A DNA stretch of 35,612 nt from Muribaculaceae bacterium (lineage in GTDB: Bacteria; Bacteroidota; Bacteroidia; Bacteroidales; Muribaculaceae): contig JAFZSO010000001.1 in NCBI GenBank assembly GCA_017619355.1, forward strand, positions 1 to 35,612, read 5' to 3'. The notes under the pieces are model-generated. The model saw only the letters and a list, made by a program, of their open reading frames with translations. It was not told where the DNA came from and did no database searches. The translations under genes and the position numbers were made by a program. Position 1 is the first letter of the stretch. Each line of letters begins with the position of its first letter. Below, one piece after another: positions 21,960 to 30,282 of this stretch.

Positions 21960-24266
21960 ATGAAGAAAACATTTATATTATTTTTGCTTGCTGTCATGTG
22001 TGCCGTGGTGGCCAATGCCGCCACCAAGTATGAGATTAATGTGGCTGGTGTGGAAGTGACCAGTGACAACGCCAGCAATGTTACCGGCGGCGACATCCAG
22101 AGAGGCTATGCCGTGTATAATGCGAGTACGAACACCCTCACGTGCTATAGCATCAAGATCCGTCGTTCGGGAAGCGGCAGTTATGGCATCCACAACCGCA
22201 AATGCGACAATCTGACGATAGTTTTTAAAGGAAATTGCGAGGTAGCGACTGCCGATCATGCCATGAACCTTGCCCGTAGCACGACGATCGTTGTTGATGA
22301 AGATGCTAGCGTCAATTCATGGACAGGGGGCAGTTCTAATGTGCTCAATCTAGGCAGTTACGACTACTACATTAAAGGATCTGGATATCTAGACTGTAAT
22401 GGTAAAGCAGGCATTCATGGCAACGGCTCGGGCTCCACCACTGTCTATTTTCAGGGAGCAAGAGTCTATGCATCGAGTAAAATTGATGATCATGAGAATC
22501 ATGCCATTGAATCGTTCAAGGCGGTTTTCAACGAAGGTGGCTCTTTGAAAATAGAAGCTAATGGCAAAAAGACGAGCGTCAACAATGTGACGATGTACTT
22601 ATATGGCAAGCAGTTGCTGCTCGAACCCTATGGAGCCTACTACTATAACGGTGCCATCTACAACTCTTCAGGTAGTCAAATCACCAGCGATGACATCTAC
22701 ATCAGCGACGACTATGTAGCACTAATCAATGCCGATTATTTCCCCGACGCCAATTTCCGCAGTGCCTTGTCCAGTCTCTATCCCAAGGGCTATATCTCTA
22801 CCAGCGAGGCGAATAGCCGCTCATACCTTAATGTCTCAAGCTGTGGCATTGCCAACCTCACGGGTGTGCACTACTTCAGCAACCTCACCTATCTCCATTG
22901 CAATAACAATAATCTCACGTCGCTGCCCACGCTGCCCAGCACTTTGTGGGAACTCTATTGCCAAAACAATTATCTCACTTCGCTGCCCACGCTTCCTAGT
23001 TCTTTGCGGAAACTCGACTGTGGCAGCAACAAGTTCACCACGCTTGCTATCACGGGAAAGACAAACCTGTATTCCTTAACTGCCTCAAACAACACCTGGC
23101 TCACTTCACTCGCCTGCATCGGTAATGGCTTGACCAGCCTGGATGTAAGCGGCTGCACGGCGCTGAAGGCACTGTATTGCCAAGACAACCAGCTCACCTC
23201 ACTCGGTAAGCTGCCAAGTTCTATTCAGACCATCAACTGCAGCAACAACAAGTTCACATACCTTTCTGTTTCTGGCATAAGTGACCTCGCTTCACTCAAT
23301 GCCCAGAACAACACGAGCATGTTAACTCTTAATTGCAAGGGTAATTCCTTGACTACTCTGCTTGTGAGCGGATGTTCGGCACTCGCAGCAATCGACTGCA
23401 GTAACAACCAGTTCACCACGCTACCCACGCTGCCCAGCACCATCGAGCAGATTGATGCCAGCAACAACCGTTTCACGGGCACCCTGTCAATGACAGGCAA
23501 AAGCGCGCTGAAGACCTTGAAAGTCGCTCACAACGCCATCACTGACATTGGGTTAGACGACTGCTCGTCGCTTACCTACTTGGACTGTAGCTATAACAAG
23601 ATTGCAAGACTTGATGTTACTAGCTTACGGTATATTGAAACGGTGCATGCTGAGGGCAATGGCATGACATCATTCAATGGCTCGTATTGTTTCAAACTGA
23701 AAGAAGTCTGGGTGTGTTACAACAATCTCAGTTCGCTGGATTTAAGGTCTTGCAGTTCGCTCCGTGAGTTATATATTCAGAAGAACCAGATCAGGTGGGA
23801 TGCGATGAATTCGCTCATCTACAGTCTGCGCAGCATACCCACGTCGGAGTCGGTGGGCCTGTTAGGTGTATTCGAACCATCCTCTAGTTTGGCCGAAGGA
23901 AATAAGTTATCCAACCAGAATATTTCAGATGCCCGCGCCAAGCGCTGGATACCCAAGCAGTATAAAAATGGTAGCTGGGAGGAAATTCCCATCAGGGCCA
24001 AGGGCGACGTGAATGGTGACGGCAAGGTGAACGTGAGTGATGTGACAGCCCTCATTAACATGATACTGGGCACTATTCCCAAGGACACCGACTATGGCGA
24101 CATCAATGGCGACGGCAACGTGAACGTGAGTGATGTGACAGCCCTCATTAACATGATACTGGGCACTATTCCCAAGGACACCGACTATGGCGACATCAAT
24201 GGCGACGGCAACGTGAATGTGAGCGACGTTACCGCCCTGGTCAACATCATCCTCGGCCAGAATTGA
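21960..24266 (+). CDS. Secreted leucine-rich-repeat protein with three dockerin repeats
   Basis: This 768-residue protein has a signal peptide (1-20, VANA-ATK). Residues about 22-250 form a VTSxNAS module (VAGVEVTSDNASNV, YAVYNASTNTLTC) related to the modules of the 5841-10183 gene. Residues about 255-620 are LRRs of the type LTYLHCNNNNLTSLPTLPST and LAAIDCSNNQFTTLPTLPST, with a Cys in many repeats. Residues about 682-768 hold three calcium-binding dockerin-type repeats, GDVNGDGKVNVSDVTALINM and GDINGDGNVNVSDVTALINM, then a diverged third. A normal dockerin has two; the middle one arose by a perfect 93-bp tandem duplication. Likely surface-attached or secreted; ligand unknown. Confidence 0.85.
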   Translation: MKKTFILFLLAVMCAVVANAATKYEINVAGVEVTSDNASNVTGGDIQRGYAVYNASTNTLTCYSIKIRRSGSGSYGIHNRKCDNLTIVFKGNCEVATADHAMNLARSTTIVVDEDASVNSWTGGSSNVLNLGSYDYYIKGSGYLDCNGKAGIHGNGSGSTTVYFQGARVYASSKIDDHENHAIESFKAVFNEGGSLKIEANGKKTSVNNVTMYLYGKQLLLEPYGAYYYNGAIYNSSGSQITSDDIYISDDYVALINADYFPDANFRSALSSLYPKGYISTSEANSRSYLNVSSCGIANLTGVHYFSNLTYLHCNNNNLTSLPTLPSTLWELYCQNNYLTSLPTLPSSLRKLDCGSNKFTTLAITGKTNLYSLTASNNTWLTSLACIGNGLTSLDVSGCTALKALYCQDNQLTSLGKLPSSIQTINCSNNKFTYLSVSGISDLASLNAQNNTSMLTLNCKGNSLTTLLVSGCSALAAIDCSNNQFTTLPTLPSTIEQIDASNNRFTGTLSMTGKSALKTLKVAHNAITDIGLDDCSSLTYLDCSYNKIARLDVTSLRYIETVHAEGNGMTSFNGSYCFKLKEVWVCYNNLSSLDLRSCSSLRELYIQKNQIRWDAMNSLIYSLRSIPTSESVGLLGVFEPSSSLAEGNKLSNQNISDARAKRWIPKQYKNGSWEEIPIRAKGDVNGDGKVNVSDVTALINMILGTIPKDTDYGDINGDGNVNVSDVTALINMILGTIPKDTDYGDINGDGNVNVSDVTALVNIILGQN
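24027..24212. repeat. Perfect 93-bp tandem duplication inside a dockerin
   Basis: Bases 24027-24119 and 24120-24212 are identical and keep the frame (31 codons). The next unit is diverged at many synonymous sites, so the duplication is recent or kept alike by conversion. Confidence 0.9.
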
Positions 24267-24339
24267 TTAGAGATTAGAGAGAATCGCTATCTCGGGGTTC
24301 TCTGAGATCTCCGAGAGCTCTGAGCCTGATAACTGAGAA

Positions 24340-24367
24340 GAAGGTGAGGCCACACGGCCTCACCTTC
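24340..24367 (+). terminator. Hairpin after the LRR-dockerin gene
   Basis: GAAGGTGAGGCC (24340-24351), loop ACAC, GGCCTCACCTTC (24356-24367): a perfect 12-bp stem. The tail ATTATTAT is only partly T-rich. Confidence 0.6.
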
Positions 24368-24399
24368 ATTATTATGGCCCCTTGCGGCTTCACCGGTAG

Positions 24400-24446
24400 A
24401 TACAACAAAAGCCGTTACAATCGTGTGATAGGGGATTGCAACGGCT
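24400..24446 (-). terminator. Terminator of rpmH
   Basis: On the minus strand AGCCGTTGCAATC (24446-24434) pairs with GATTGTAACGGCT (24422-24410), with one G-U pair, followed by TTTTGTTG. Confidence 0.75.
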
Positions 24447-24483
24447 GTATTGTTGTGCCAGAGCGAACGTCCGGCTCCGTTTC

Positions 24484-24639
24484 TTAGTTCTTGTAAACGG
24501 TGTCGCTAACGGTAAGGCTGTAACGGCCTTTAGCGCGACGGCGGGCAAGCACCTTGCGACCATCAGCGGTCTGCATGCGGTGGCGGAAACCGTGCTTGTT
24601 AGCTTTCTTTCTGTTTGATGGTTGGAATGTACGTTTCAT
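24484..24639 (-). CDS. rpmH: 50S ribosomal protein L34
   Basis: This 51-residue gene is [20 protein letters not shown], then [20 protein letters not shown] and [11 protein letters not shown]. The N-terminal [19 protein letters not shown] is the invariant L34 signature and the length is normal. L34 is a small basic protein of the large ribosomal subunit. It is transcribed divergently from efp, with its own promoter and terminator. Confidence 0.97.
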   Translation of the reverse strand: MKRTFQPSNRKKANKHGFRHRMQTADGRKVLARRRAKGRYSLTVSDTVYKN

Positions 24640-24682
24640 TGTTTTATCTTTATTATTTTGATTGTTTTCGCATTTAGCGGTG

Positions 24683-24713
24683 CAAAATTAGTTACTTTTT
24701 TGAAATTATACAA
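24683..24713 (-). promoter_or_regulatory. Promoter of rpmH
   Basis: On the minus strand TTG (24713-24711), 20 bases, TAATTTTG (24690-24683). Confidence 0.75.
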
Positions 24714-24740
24714 GTTGACAAGCATTTTTACACTACTTTT

Positions 24741-24772
24741 TTTGCATTTTTTCTCCATTTCACCTAATTTTG
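24741..24772 (+). promoter_or_regulatory. Promoter of efp
   Basis: TTTG (24741-24744), 20 bases, TAATTTTG (24765-24772); the ATG is 57 bases on. It is back to back with the rpmH promoter. Confidence 0.75.
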
Positions 24773-24828
24773 CACTTGCTTTTGAAATCGAAACAATTTA
24801 TTACTAACATATTCAAGACTTTTTTTTT

Positions 24829-25392
24829 ATGATTAACGCTCAAGACATCAAAAACGGAACCTGCATCCGTCTCGACAACCAACTCTACTTTTGCATCGAA
24901 TTCCTGCACGTGAAACCTGGTAAGGGTAACACCTTCATGCGCACCAAGCTGAAAAACGTGGTCGACGGCCGCGTGCTCGACCGCCGCTTCAACATTGGCG
25001 AAAAACTGGAAGACGTGCGTGTGGAGCGCCGCCCCTATCAGTTCCTGTATATGGACGGAGCTGAAGCCATCTTCATGAACCAGGAAACCTATGACCAGAT
25101 TCCTCTTTCGAAGGAATTGATCAGCGGTGTTGACTTCATGAAAGAAGGTGATGTGGTAGAGGTTGTGACCGATGCTTCGACCGAGTCGGTCCTCTATGCC
25201 GAGATGCCCATCAAGACCGTTCTCGAAATCACTTATACCGAGCCCGGTGTGAAAGGCGACACCGCCACCAACTCGCTGAAGCCCGCTACCGTTGAGACTG
25301 GAGCCACCGTGCGTGTGCCTCTGTTCATCAATGTAGGTGAGAAGATCGAGGTCGATACCCGCGACGGCAGCTACGTGGGCCGCGTGCGCTAA
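24829..25392 (+). CDS. efp: Translation elongation factor P
   Basis: This 187-residue protein has the three-domain EF-P layout: a KOW-like N domain with [20 protein letters not shown] (25-44), a central OB domain ([17 protein letters not shown]) and the C-terminal signature [22 protein letters not shown] relieves ribosome stalling at polyproline. The tip residue in PGKGN is Lys32, the form modified in many bacteria; no EpmA/EpmB-like gene is in the window. A strong terminator follows. Confidence 0.97.
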   Translation: MINAQDIKNGTCIRLDNQLYFCIEFLHVKPGKGNTFMRTKLKNVVDGRVLDRRFNIGEKLEDVRVERRPYQFLYMDGAEAIFMNQETYDQIPLSKELISGVDFMKEGDVVEVVTDASTESVLYAEMPIKTVLEITYTEPGVKGDTATNSLKPATVETGATVRVPLFINVGEKIEVDTRDGSYVGRVR

Positions 25393-25434
25393 AAACTGCA
25401 TCGTTGCGCCCTCACAAGGGCGACAATTCTCATT

Positions 25435-25475
25435 GCCCTCCTTTGTGCCACATGGCATGAAGGAGGGCTTTTTTT
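25435..25475 (+). terminator. Terminator of efp
   Basis: GCCCTCCTT (25435-25443) pairs with AAGGAGGGC (25460-25468), followed by seven T. Confidence 0.9.
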
Positions 25476-25505
25476 GTGGGAATATGGGTGAATAAGCGCA
25501 AGTAG

Positions 25506-25550
25506 GAGAAAAAGCAAGCGTGAGACCTGTTTGGGCCTCACGCTTGTTTT
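25506..25550. terminator. Bidirectional terminator between efp and the SusE-like gene
   Basis: CAAGCGTGAG (25515-25524) pairs with CTCACGCTTG (25537-25546); TTTT follows on the plus strand and CTTTTTCTCC on the minus strand. Confidence 0.8.
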
Positions 25551-25604
25551 CAGTGAGTGACCGAGCGTCGATGCTCAGTCACTTGTCAGTGTGAATCATT
25601 CTGC

Positions 25605-27263
25605 TTAAATCACACCCAGAATGATGTTGATCAGAGCGGTCACGTCAGAGACGTTGATCTTGCCATCGTGGTTCACGTCGGCACTCTCTTCGTCCTTGTT
25701 GATAACGCCCAGAATCATGTTCACCAGAGCAGTCACGTCGCTCACGTTCACCTTGCCATCACGGTTCACGTCGCCCTTCAGGAGCACATTCTCCTGAGTG
25801 AAGACCACGGTCATGGCGTTCAGGTCAACCACCACATGGTAGGTACCGGCAGCTGCTTTGAAGGCAGTAGTGTAGCCAGCCTTGAGTTCGATGGTTTCAC
25901 CTAACACTTCGCTGGTGAGTTCGGTGTCGCCTTCGGCTTCAGGACCCATGCGCAGGTGAGCGATGCGGTTCCATTCTTCGGGACCCTCGGCCAGACCGCG
26001 GGTGAAACCGAAGTAGCTGTAACCGTCGTTCTGGCCCAGCGTGGTGATGTCGCCACTATAGACCACATTGTCGGTGGTTTCAAGGGCTGTACCCACGTTG
26101 GCAAACCAGCCACCGTTTTCGTTCACGTCGCCCATCACATACACGCCGCTGGCTTCAATAGGCTCATAAATTGTGCCCGAGAAGGTGATTTTGCGGGTCT
26201 GGATGTTGAGGGTGATGGTGTAGATGCCAGCAGGAGCCTTGAAAGCGCAACTGGTTCCGTCGGGACCGAGGTCGATTTCCTGGTCAAGGATTTCGTTGGT
26301 AATCTCGAAATCGTTGCTCACAGCACCGAAGCGGTAGGGAGCGATAGCTTCCCAATCCTGGTCGCCATCCATGAGCTTGTGCGTGAAGCTGAAGTAGTTG
26401 TAACCACCGTTAGTTCCTTCAATCACCACATCGGTGAAGTAGGTGATGTTGTCTTCGGTAGCCATCTGAAGGCCAACATTGGTGGCCCACTGGCTATTAC
26501 CATTGACTTCGCCGAGGATGAAGATGTCGTTGCCCAGGTCAACCACGTCACCCAGGTCGGTGAAGGTCACAGTGCTGCCGCCATTGTAGTCATAGACTCG
26601 CTTGTCGACGGGAGTGAGGTCGGGAGTCTGACTGGTGCCATCGTTGAAGATGAGACCAGGAGCGGTGCTGTTGTGGTTGTAGGTGAATGTGTAGTACTCT
26701 TCGCCATTCACTGTTGCGGTCTCAAGGGTTGTAATGTCCTGACCAGGCCATGCCTCGGAGTAGTTGCCGGCTGCATCCCAAGCCCAGATGTTACCAGTCG
26801 AGGTCTTGGTAACATAGATGGTGCCGTTGAAGGGAGTGGGCTGGTCTTGGCTTTCTTCCTTGAGGGTCACCTTGATGATGTGGGTCTCCACATTGAAGGT
26901 AAAGGTGTAAGTGCCAGCCTTGTCGAAGATGGTGTAGGGACTGTCGTCGGTACCTTCTACAAGTTCGGTCTCGGTGTCAAGCTCCACCTTCAGGTTAGTA
27001 CCACCGAAACGATAGGGTTTAATCGTGTTCCAGTCGCTGGCAGTAGCGCCCAGCATTGTGGTGAGGCTGTAGTACTGCTGACCAGTCTTGGTGACCTCGA
27101 GGTCAAGCGTGTAGTTCACTGAGTCTACTTGATCGAATCCAACGCCCTTATTGGGTACCCAACCATCAGGAGAGATGGCTCCAATCAGCCAGAGTTCAGC
27201 ATTTGCCTGCAGAGCAAAAAGGCTCATCAGCAAAAGGCAAAAAGTGGTAATGGTTTTTTTCAT
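25605..27263 (-). CDS. Secreted SusE/CBM26-like starch-binding protein with dockerin
   Basis: The start is set at 27263 (MKKTITTFCLLLMSLFALQA), giving a 552-residue protein with a signal peptide cut near ANA-ELW; codons upstream add a non-signal leader. Three related modules of about 115 residues (23-135, 246-362, 372-490), each with a phrase like YRFGxxxxxxELxxE and ending in a xAGxYxxxxNxxTxxIxx strand, resemble SusE/SusF C-terminal domains. Between the first two lies a CBM26-like module (144-236) with IYVTKTSTGNIWAWDAAGNY and EAWPG. A dockerin (496-552) with GDVNRDGKVNVSDVTALVNM and DVNHDGKINVSDVTALINII ends it. SusE/F are normally lipoproteins; this one has no lipobox. Starch or alpha-glucan binding is an inference. 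No susC/D genes are near. Confidence 0.78.
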   Translation of the reverse strand: MKKTITTFCLLLMSLFALQANAELWLIGAISPDGWVPNKGVGFDQVDSVNYTLDLEVTKTGQQYYSLTTMLGATASDWNTIKPYRFGGTNLKVELDTETELVEGTDDSPYTIFDKAGTYTFTFNVETHIIKVTLKEESQDQPTPFNGTIYVTKTSTGNIWAWDAAGNYSEAWPGQDITTLETATVNGEEYYTFTYNHNSTAPGLIFNDGTSQTPDLTPVDKRVYDYNGGSTVTFTDLGDVVDLGNDIFILGEVNGNSQWATNVGLQMATEDNITYFTDVVIEGTNGGYNYFSFTHKLMDGDQDWEAIAPYRFGAVSNDFEITNEILDQEIDLGPDGTSCAFKAPAGIYTITLNIQTRKITFSGTIYEPIEASGVYVMGDVNENGGWFANVGTALETTDNVVYSGDITTLGQNDGYSYFGFTRGLAEGPEEWNRIAHLRMGPEAEGDTELTSEVLGETIELKAGYTTAFKAAAGTYHVVVDLNAMTVVFTQENVLLKGDVNRDGKVNVSDVTALVNMILGVINKDEESADVNHDGKINVSDVTALINIILGVI

Positions 27264-27324
27264 AATTAATGATTTTTGAGTTAATATTGATTGGTCAAAA
27301 AGAATGCTATGCACTAAAATCGTT

Positions 27325-27358
27325 CAAAATTACTACTTTATAATGAATGCAGATTCAA
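27325..27358 (-). promoter_or_regulatory. Promoter of the SusE-like dockerin gene
   Basis: On the minus strand TAATTTTG (27332-27325) with TTG (27358-27356) at a slightly long 23-base spacing. Confidence 0.5.
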
Positions 27359-27469
27359 TGACTTGACTTTTTTTCAAGAAAAAAACATGCAAACGATTTC
27401 ATTTCAGCCCCATTTTGCCTGTCGGCCGATTTGAATTTAGTGCCGAAAAGGGTCGTTTTTCATTTTTTG

Positions 27470-27500
27470 TTGATTATCACGCAATAATTTGTTATCTTTG
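27470..27500 (+). promoter_or_regulatory. Promoter of the small lipoprotein gene
   Basis: TTG (27470-27472), 20 bases, TATCTTTG (27493-27500). An alternative in-frame GTG start at 27500 overlaps the -7 element, so the ATG at 27521 is used. Confidence 0.7.
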
Positions 27501-27520
27501 TGCCAAATAATGAAAATGCT

Positions 27521-27703
27521 ATGAAACGATTACTGAAAATAATGAGTATAGCCGTTGTGCTGGTTTCAGGCGCAGTGGGTTTCACGTCGTGTATCAATAA
27601 CCGCATGTTGACCTTTGAAGACGGCGAGTTCGACTCTTCGGAGTATAACGAAGAACTGCAGTTGCTCAACGGTGAGATAGACCTTGACGACGTGGATCGC
27701 TGA
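27521..27703 (+). CDS. Small putative lipoprotein, acidic tail
   Basis: This 60-residue protein has a lipoprotein-like signal (MKRLLKIMSIAVVLVSGAVG) reaching FTSC, with the Cys at residue 26. The mature part is only about 35 residues and strongly acidic (TFEDGEFDSSEYNEE and DLDDVDR). No family was recognised. The lipobox is only approximate (F-T-S-C). It has its own promoter and terminator, which argues for a real gene over a relic. Confidence 0.6.
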   Translation: MKRLLKIMSIAVVLVSGAVGFTSCINNRMLTFEDGEFDSSEYNEELQLLNGEIDLDDVDR

Positions 27704-27740
27704 CGCCTCTTGTGGTGCCGGAGCACTGCTGTTGTGAACG

Positions 27741-27777
27741 AAAAAAAGCAGGAAGCATGTCATGTGCTTCCTGCTTT
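27741..27777. terminator. Bidirectional terminator, stronger for serA
   Basis: AAAGCAGGAAGCA (27745-27757) pairs with TGCTTCCTGCTTT (27765-27777). On the minus strand seven T follow the stem; on the plus strand only the stem-end TTT. Confidence 0.85.
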
Positions 27778-27816
27778 CAGTTCTATAGATAAGTGTGTGT
27801 ATATAAGATAAGGTGT

Positions 27817-28734
27817 TTATTTGTTAACCTGGAAACGGTTCCACCCATCCTTCAGGTGTGCCACAACCTGATTGGCGGCAGCCAGACCTGCGTTGATGTT
27901 GGCCTCAGCTGTCTGTGCACCCATCTTCTTGGGAGTAAAGAACACACGGTCGGGGTACTTCTCTTCGAGCATAGCTGCGTTGTCGGGCTTCACGTCGGCC
28001 ACGTAGCGAATGTCGGGGCGAGCCTCGAGAGCCTCAGCCAGGCTTTCCTCGTCGATCACTTCCTTGCGGGCGGCATTGATGAGCACGCCATTCTTGGGCA
28101 GGAGTTCGATGAGGGCCTTGTTGACCGACTTGCGGGTCTGGTCGGTGGCGGGAATGTGAAGGCTCACATACTGGTTGTTCTTGTAAAGATCCTCAAGGTT
28201 GTGAATGGGCGTAATGCCGTCAGCTTCCATCACTTCATCCTTCACCCATGGGTCAAGGGCGCTGATCTTCATGCCAAAGCCCTTGGCGATGCGTGCCACA
28301 TTGCGGCCCACGGCGCCATAGGCGTGAATGCCCAGGGTCTTGCCCAGCAGCTCGGTACCACTGGTGCCGTTATAACGGTTGCGGATGAGGGTGACCACCA
28401 TGCCCATCACCAGTTCGGCAACGGCATTGGCGTTCTGGCCGGGAGTGTTCATCACGCACACGCCGTGAGCAGTAGCCTCGGCCAGGTCGATGTTGTCGAA
28501 ACCGGCGCCGGCGCGCACCACCACCTTGAGCTGAGGAGCGGCGTCAAACACTTCCTTGTCGACGATGTCGCTGCGCACGATCAGGCCGGCATAGTCGGCA
28601 ATTGCCTTCATCATATCTTCTTTTGTTCCTTTCTCAACAAGCACGAGTTCGTGACCGCCTTGTTCAATCACCTCCTTGATGCCCTGAACGGCAACGGGGG
28701 CAAAAGGCTTTTGAGTAGCAACTAAAATTTTCAT
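27817..28734 (-). CDS. serA: D-3-phosphoglycerate dehydrogenase, short form
   Basis: This 305-residue NAD-dependent enzyme makes 3-phosphohydroxypyruvate, the first step of serine synthesis. The start at 28734 (MKILVATQKPF) follows serC by 25 bases. Visible are the NAD-binding HAYGAVGRNVARIAKGFG (the usual first Gly is Ala138), VRAGAGFDNID, NTPGQNANAVAE and the substrate Arg in INAARKEV (R223). The catalytic His of TPHIGA is replaced: the sequence reads FTPKKMGAQTAEA (266-278). There is no ACT regulatory domain. This matches the short, Lys-containing class described for Entamoeba and Bacteroides-like enzymes. Confidence 0.92.
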   Translation of the reverse strand: MKILVATQKPFAPVAVQGIKEVIEQGGHELVLVEKGTKEDMMKAIADYAGLIVRSDIVDKEVFDAAPQLKVVVRAGAGFDNIDLAEATAHGVCVMNTPGQNANAVAELVMGMVVTLIRNRYNGTSGTELLGKTLGIHAYGAVGRNVARIAKGFGMKISALDPWVKDEVMEADGITPIHNLEDLYKNNQYVSLHIPATDQTRKSVNKALIELLPKNGVLINAARKEVIDEESLAEALEARPDIRYVADVKPDNAAMLEEKYPDRVFFTPKKMGAQTAEANINAGLAAANQVVAHLKDGWNRFQVNK

Positions 28735-28759
28735 GATAATGCTATATATAAATAATGAA

Positions 28760-29827
28760 TTAATGGTTGTTTTCAAATTCTTTCATGGCTGCGGTGAGCA
28801 CCTTCACGCTGTCGAGAGGCAGAGCGTTGTAGAGCGAAGCGCGGAAACCGCCCACGCTGCGATGACCCTTGATGCCAATGATGCCCTTGGTGCCGGCGAA
28901 GTCGATGAATTCCTGCTCCAGTTCCTTGTACTCGGGTTTCATCACGAAGCAAACGTTCATGATCGAGCGGGAGTCGGGATGCACTGTGCCCGCAAACATG
29001 CGGCTGCTGTCGATGGCGTCGTAGAGCACGCGGGCCTTTTCTTCGTCAATCTCCTGAAGGGCCTTCACGCCACCCAGTTCCTTATACCATTCGAGAGTCT
29101 TCATGGCGGTGTAGATGGGCAGCACAGGAGGTGTGTTGAACATCGAACCCTTCTTCACGTGAGTTTCATAGTTGAGCATAGTGGGAATGGCACGGTCAAC
29201 CTTGCCCAGGGCATCTACCTTCACAATCACGAAGGTAACGCCGGCGGGGGCCAGGTTCTTCTGAGCGCCACCGTAAATCAGGTCATACTTCGAAACGTCG
29301 ATCGGACGGGTGAAGATGTCGCTCGACATGTCGGCAACCATGCGCACGGGAACGTCGAGATCGCGACGCAGCTCGGTACCATACACAGTGTTGTTAGTGG
29401 TGATGTGCAGGTAGTCGACATCGGTGGGTACCTCAAATTCGGTGGGGTAGTACACGTAGTTGTCCTGTTCGCTGCTGGCCAACACGTTCACTTCGCCAAA
29501 CAGTTTGGCTTCCTTGATGGCCTTGTGAGCCCATGTGCCTGTGTCGAGGTAGGCAGCCTTGGTCTTGAGCAGGTTGTAGGGAACCATGGCAAACTGAGTG
29601 CTGGCGCCACCGCCCAGGAACAGCACCTCATAGCCCTCGGGAATGTCGAGAAGCTCCTTGAACAGTGCTTGTGCTTTGTCCATCACAGCCTGGAATTGCT
29701 TGCTGCGGTGAGAGATTTCCAGAATCGAAAGACCCATGTTGGCAAAATCACGAATGGCTTCAATGGTACCGTCAATGGCATATTGACTCAGAATTGAAGG
29801 ACCGGCATAAAAATTATGTTTTTTCAT
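28760..29827 (-). CDS. serC: Phosphoserine aminotransferase
   Basis: This 355-residue class V PLP enzyme converts 3-phosphohydroxypyruvate and glutamate to phosphoserine. It begins [18 protein letters not shown] and contains [54 protein letters not shown] and the PLP Lys K190 in [11 protein letters not shown]; it ends with [20 protein letters not shown]. Length and motifs are normal. It is transcribed first in a serC-serA operon; no serB is present. Confidence 0.97.
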   Translation of the reverse strand: MKKHNFYAGPSILSQYAIDGTIEAIRDFANMGLSILEISHRSKQFQAVMDKAQALFKELLDIPEGYEVLFLGGGASTQFAMVPYNLLKTKAAYLDTGTWAHKAIKEAKLFGEVNVLASSEQDNYVYYPTEFEVPTDVDYLHITTNNTVYGTELRRDLDVPVRMVADMSSDIFTRPIDVSKYDLIYGGAQKNLAPAGVTFVIVKVDALGKVDRAIPTMLNYETHVKKGSMFNTPPVLPIYTAMKTLEWYKELGGVKALQEIDEEKARVLYDAIDSSRMFAGTVHPDSRSIMNVCFVMKPEYKELEQEFIDFAGTKGIIGIKGHRSVGGFRASLYNALPLDSVKVLTAAMKEFENNH

Positions 29828-29902
29828 AAATCAAAAATTAATTTAGTTAAAAAGGTTATATCAAAATTTCGGGTTGACGAGAACAGGCTCATCAAGGCAC
29901 TA

Positions 29903-29932
29903 CAAATTTATAAAATATTTATGACAGTGCAA
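29903..29932 (-). promoter_or_regulatory. Promoter of serC-serA
   Basis: On the minus strand TTG (29932-29930), 19 bases, TAAATTTG (29910-29903), giving a leader of about 70 nt. Confidence 0.7.
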
Positions 29933-30167
29933 TCACCTGAAAAAAAATAAGGCCTTGAGTCTCCAAAAAATGGTGAGGAAAAAAATGACGCAGTGACACG
30001 AAATGGTGACGATTGTTGGCAGTTTGATAAAAAAACTCAGGCATTTGTGAGAAATTGTTTGAAAATCATCATTTTTTAAAAAGGTTATGGCTTTGGTTAA
30101 TGCTTGTTAAATGTGTCAATTTCCTAAAAATGTTATGTTTAGGTGAAAAAAAACTGGGCTTTTATGC

Positions 30168-30197
30168 TTGCTGTTACGAAAATTTGAATTATATTTG
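30168..30197 (+). promoter_or_regulatory. Promoter of gdhA
   Basis: TTG (30168-30170), 19 bases, TATATTTG (30190-30197). The leader to the ATG is about 80 nt. Confidence 0.7.
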
Positions 30198-30282
30198 TAA
30201 CGTCATTTGATACGTTAAATCGAACCTATTCAAATAACATTTAATATTTGTTCTAAACAACAACTTAAAAATTAACTTTATC

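Larger units (their letters stand above)
29828..30282. other. Divergent AT-rich intergenic region between serC and gdhA
   Basis: This 455-bp spacer contains the serC promoter at 29903-29932 and the gdhA promoter at 30168-30197. The 230 bp between them are A/T-rich with several A-runs; no ORF, RNA gene or clear operator was recognised. Confidence 0.6.

Noticed and set aside
24267-24300. Fourth stop-codon array after the LRR-dockerin gene
   Set aside because: Only about two and a half GATTAGA units are present from the stop codon, too few to claim, although the position fits the other arrays.
25956-27122. 388-codon plus-strand frame opposite the SusE-like gene
   Set aside because: Antisense shadow without a promoter or signal sequence; the minus strand encodes a coherent multi-module secreted protein.
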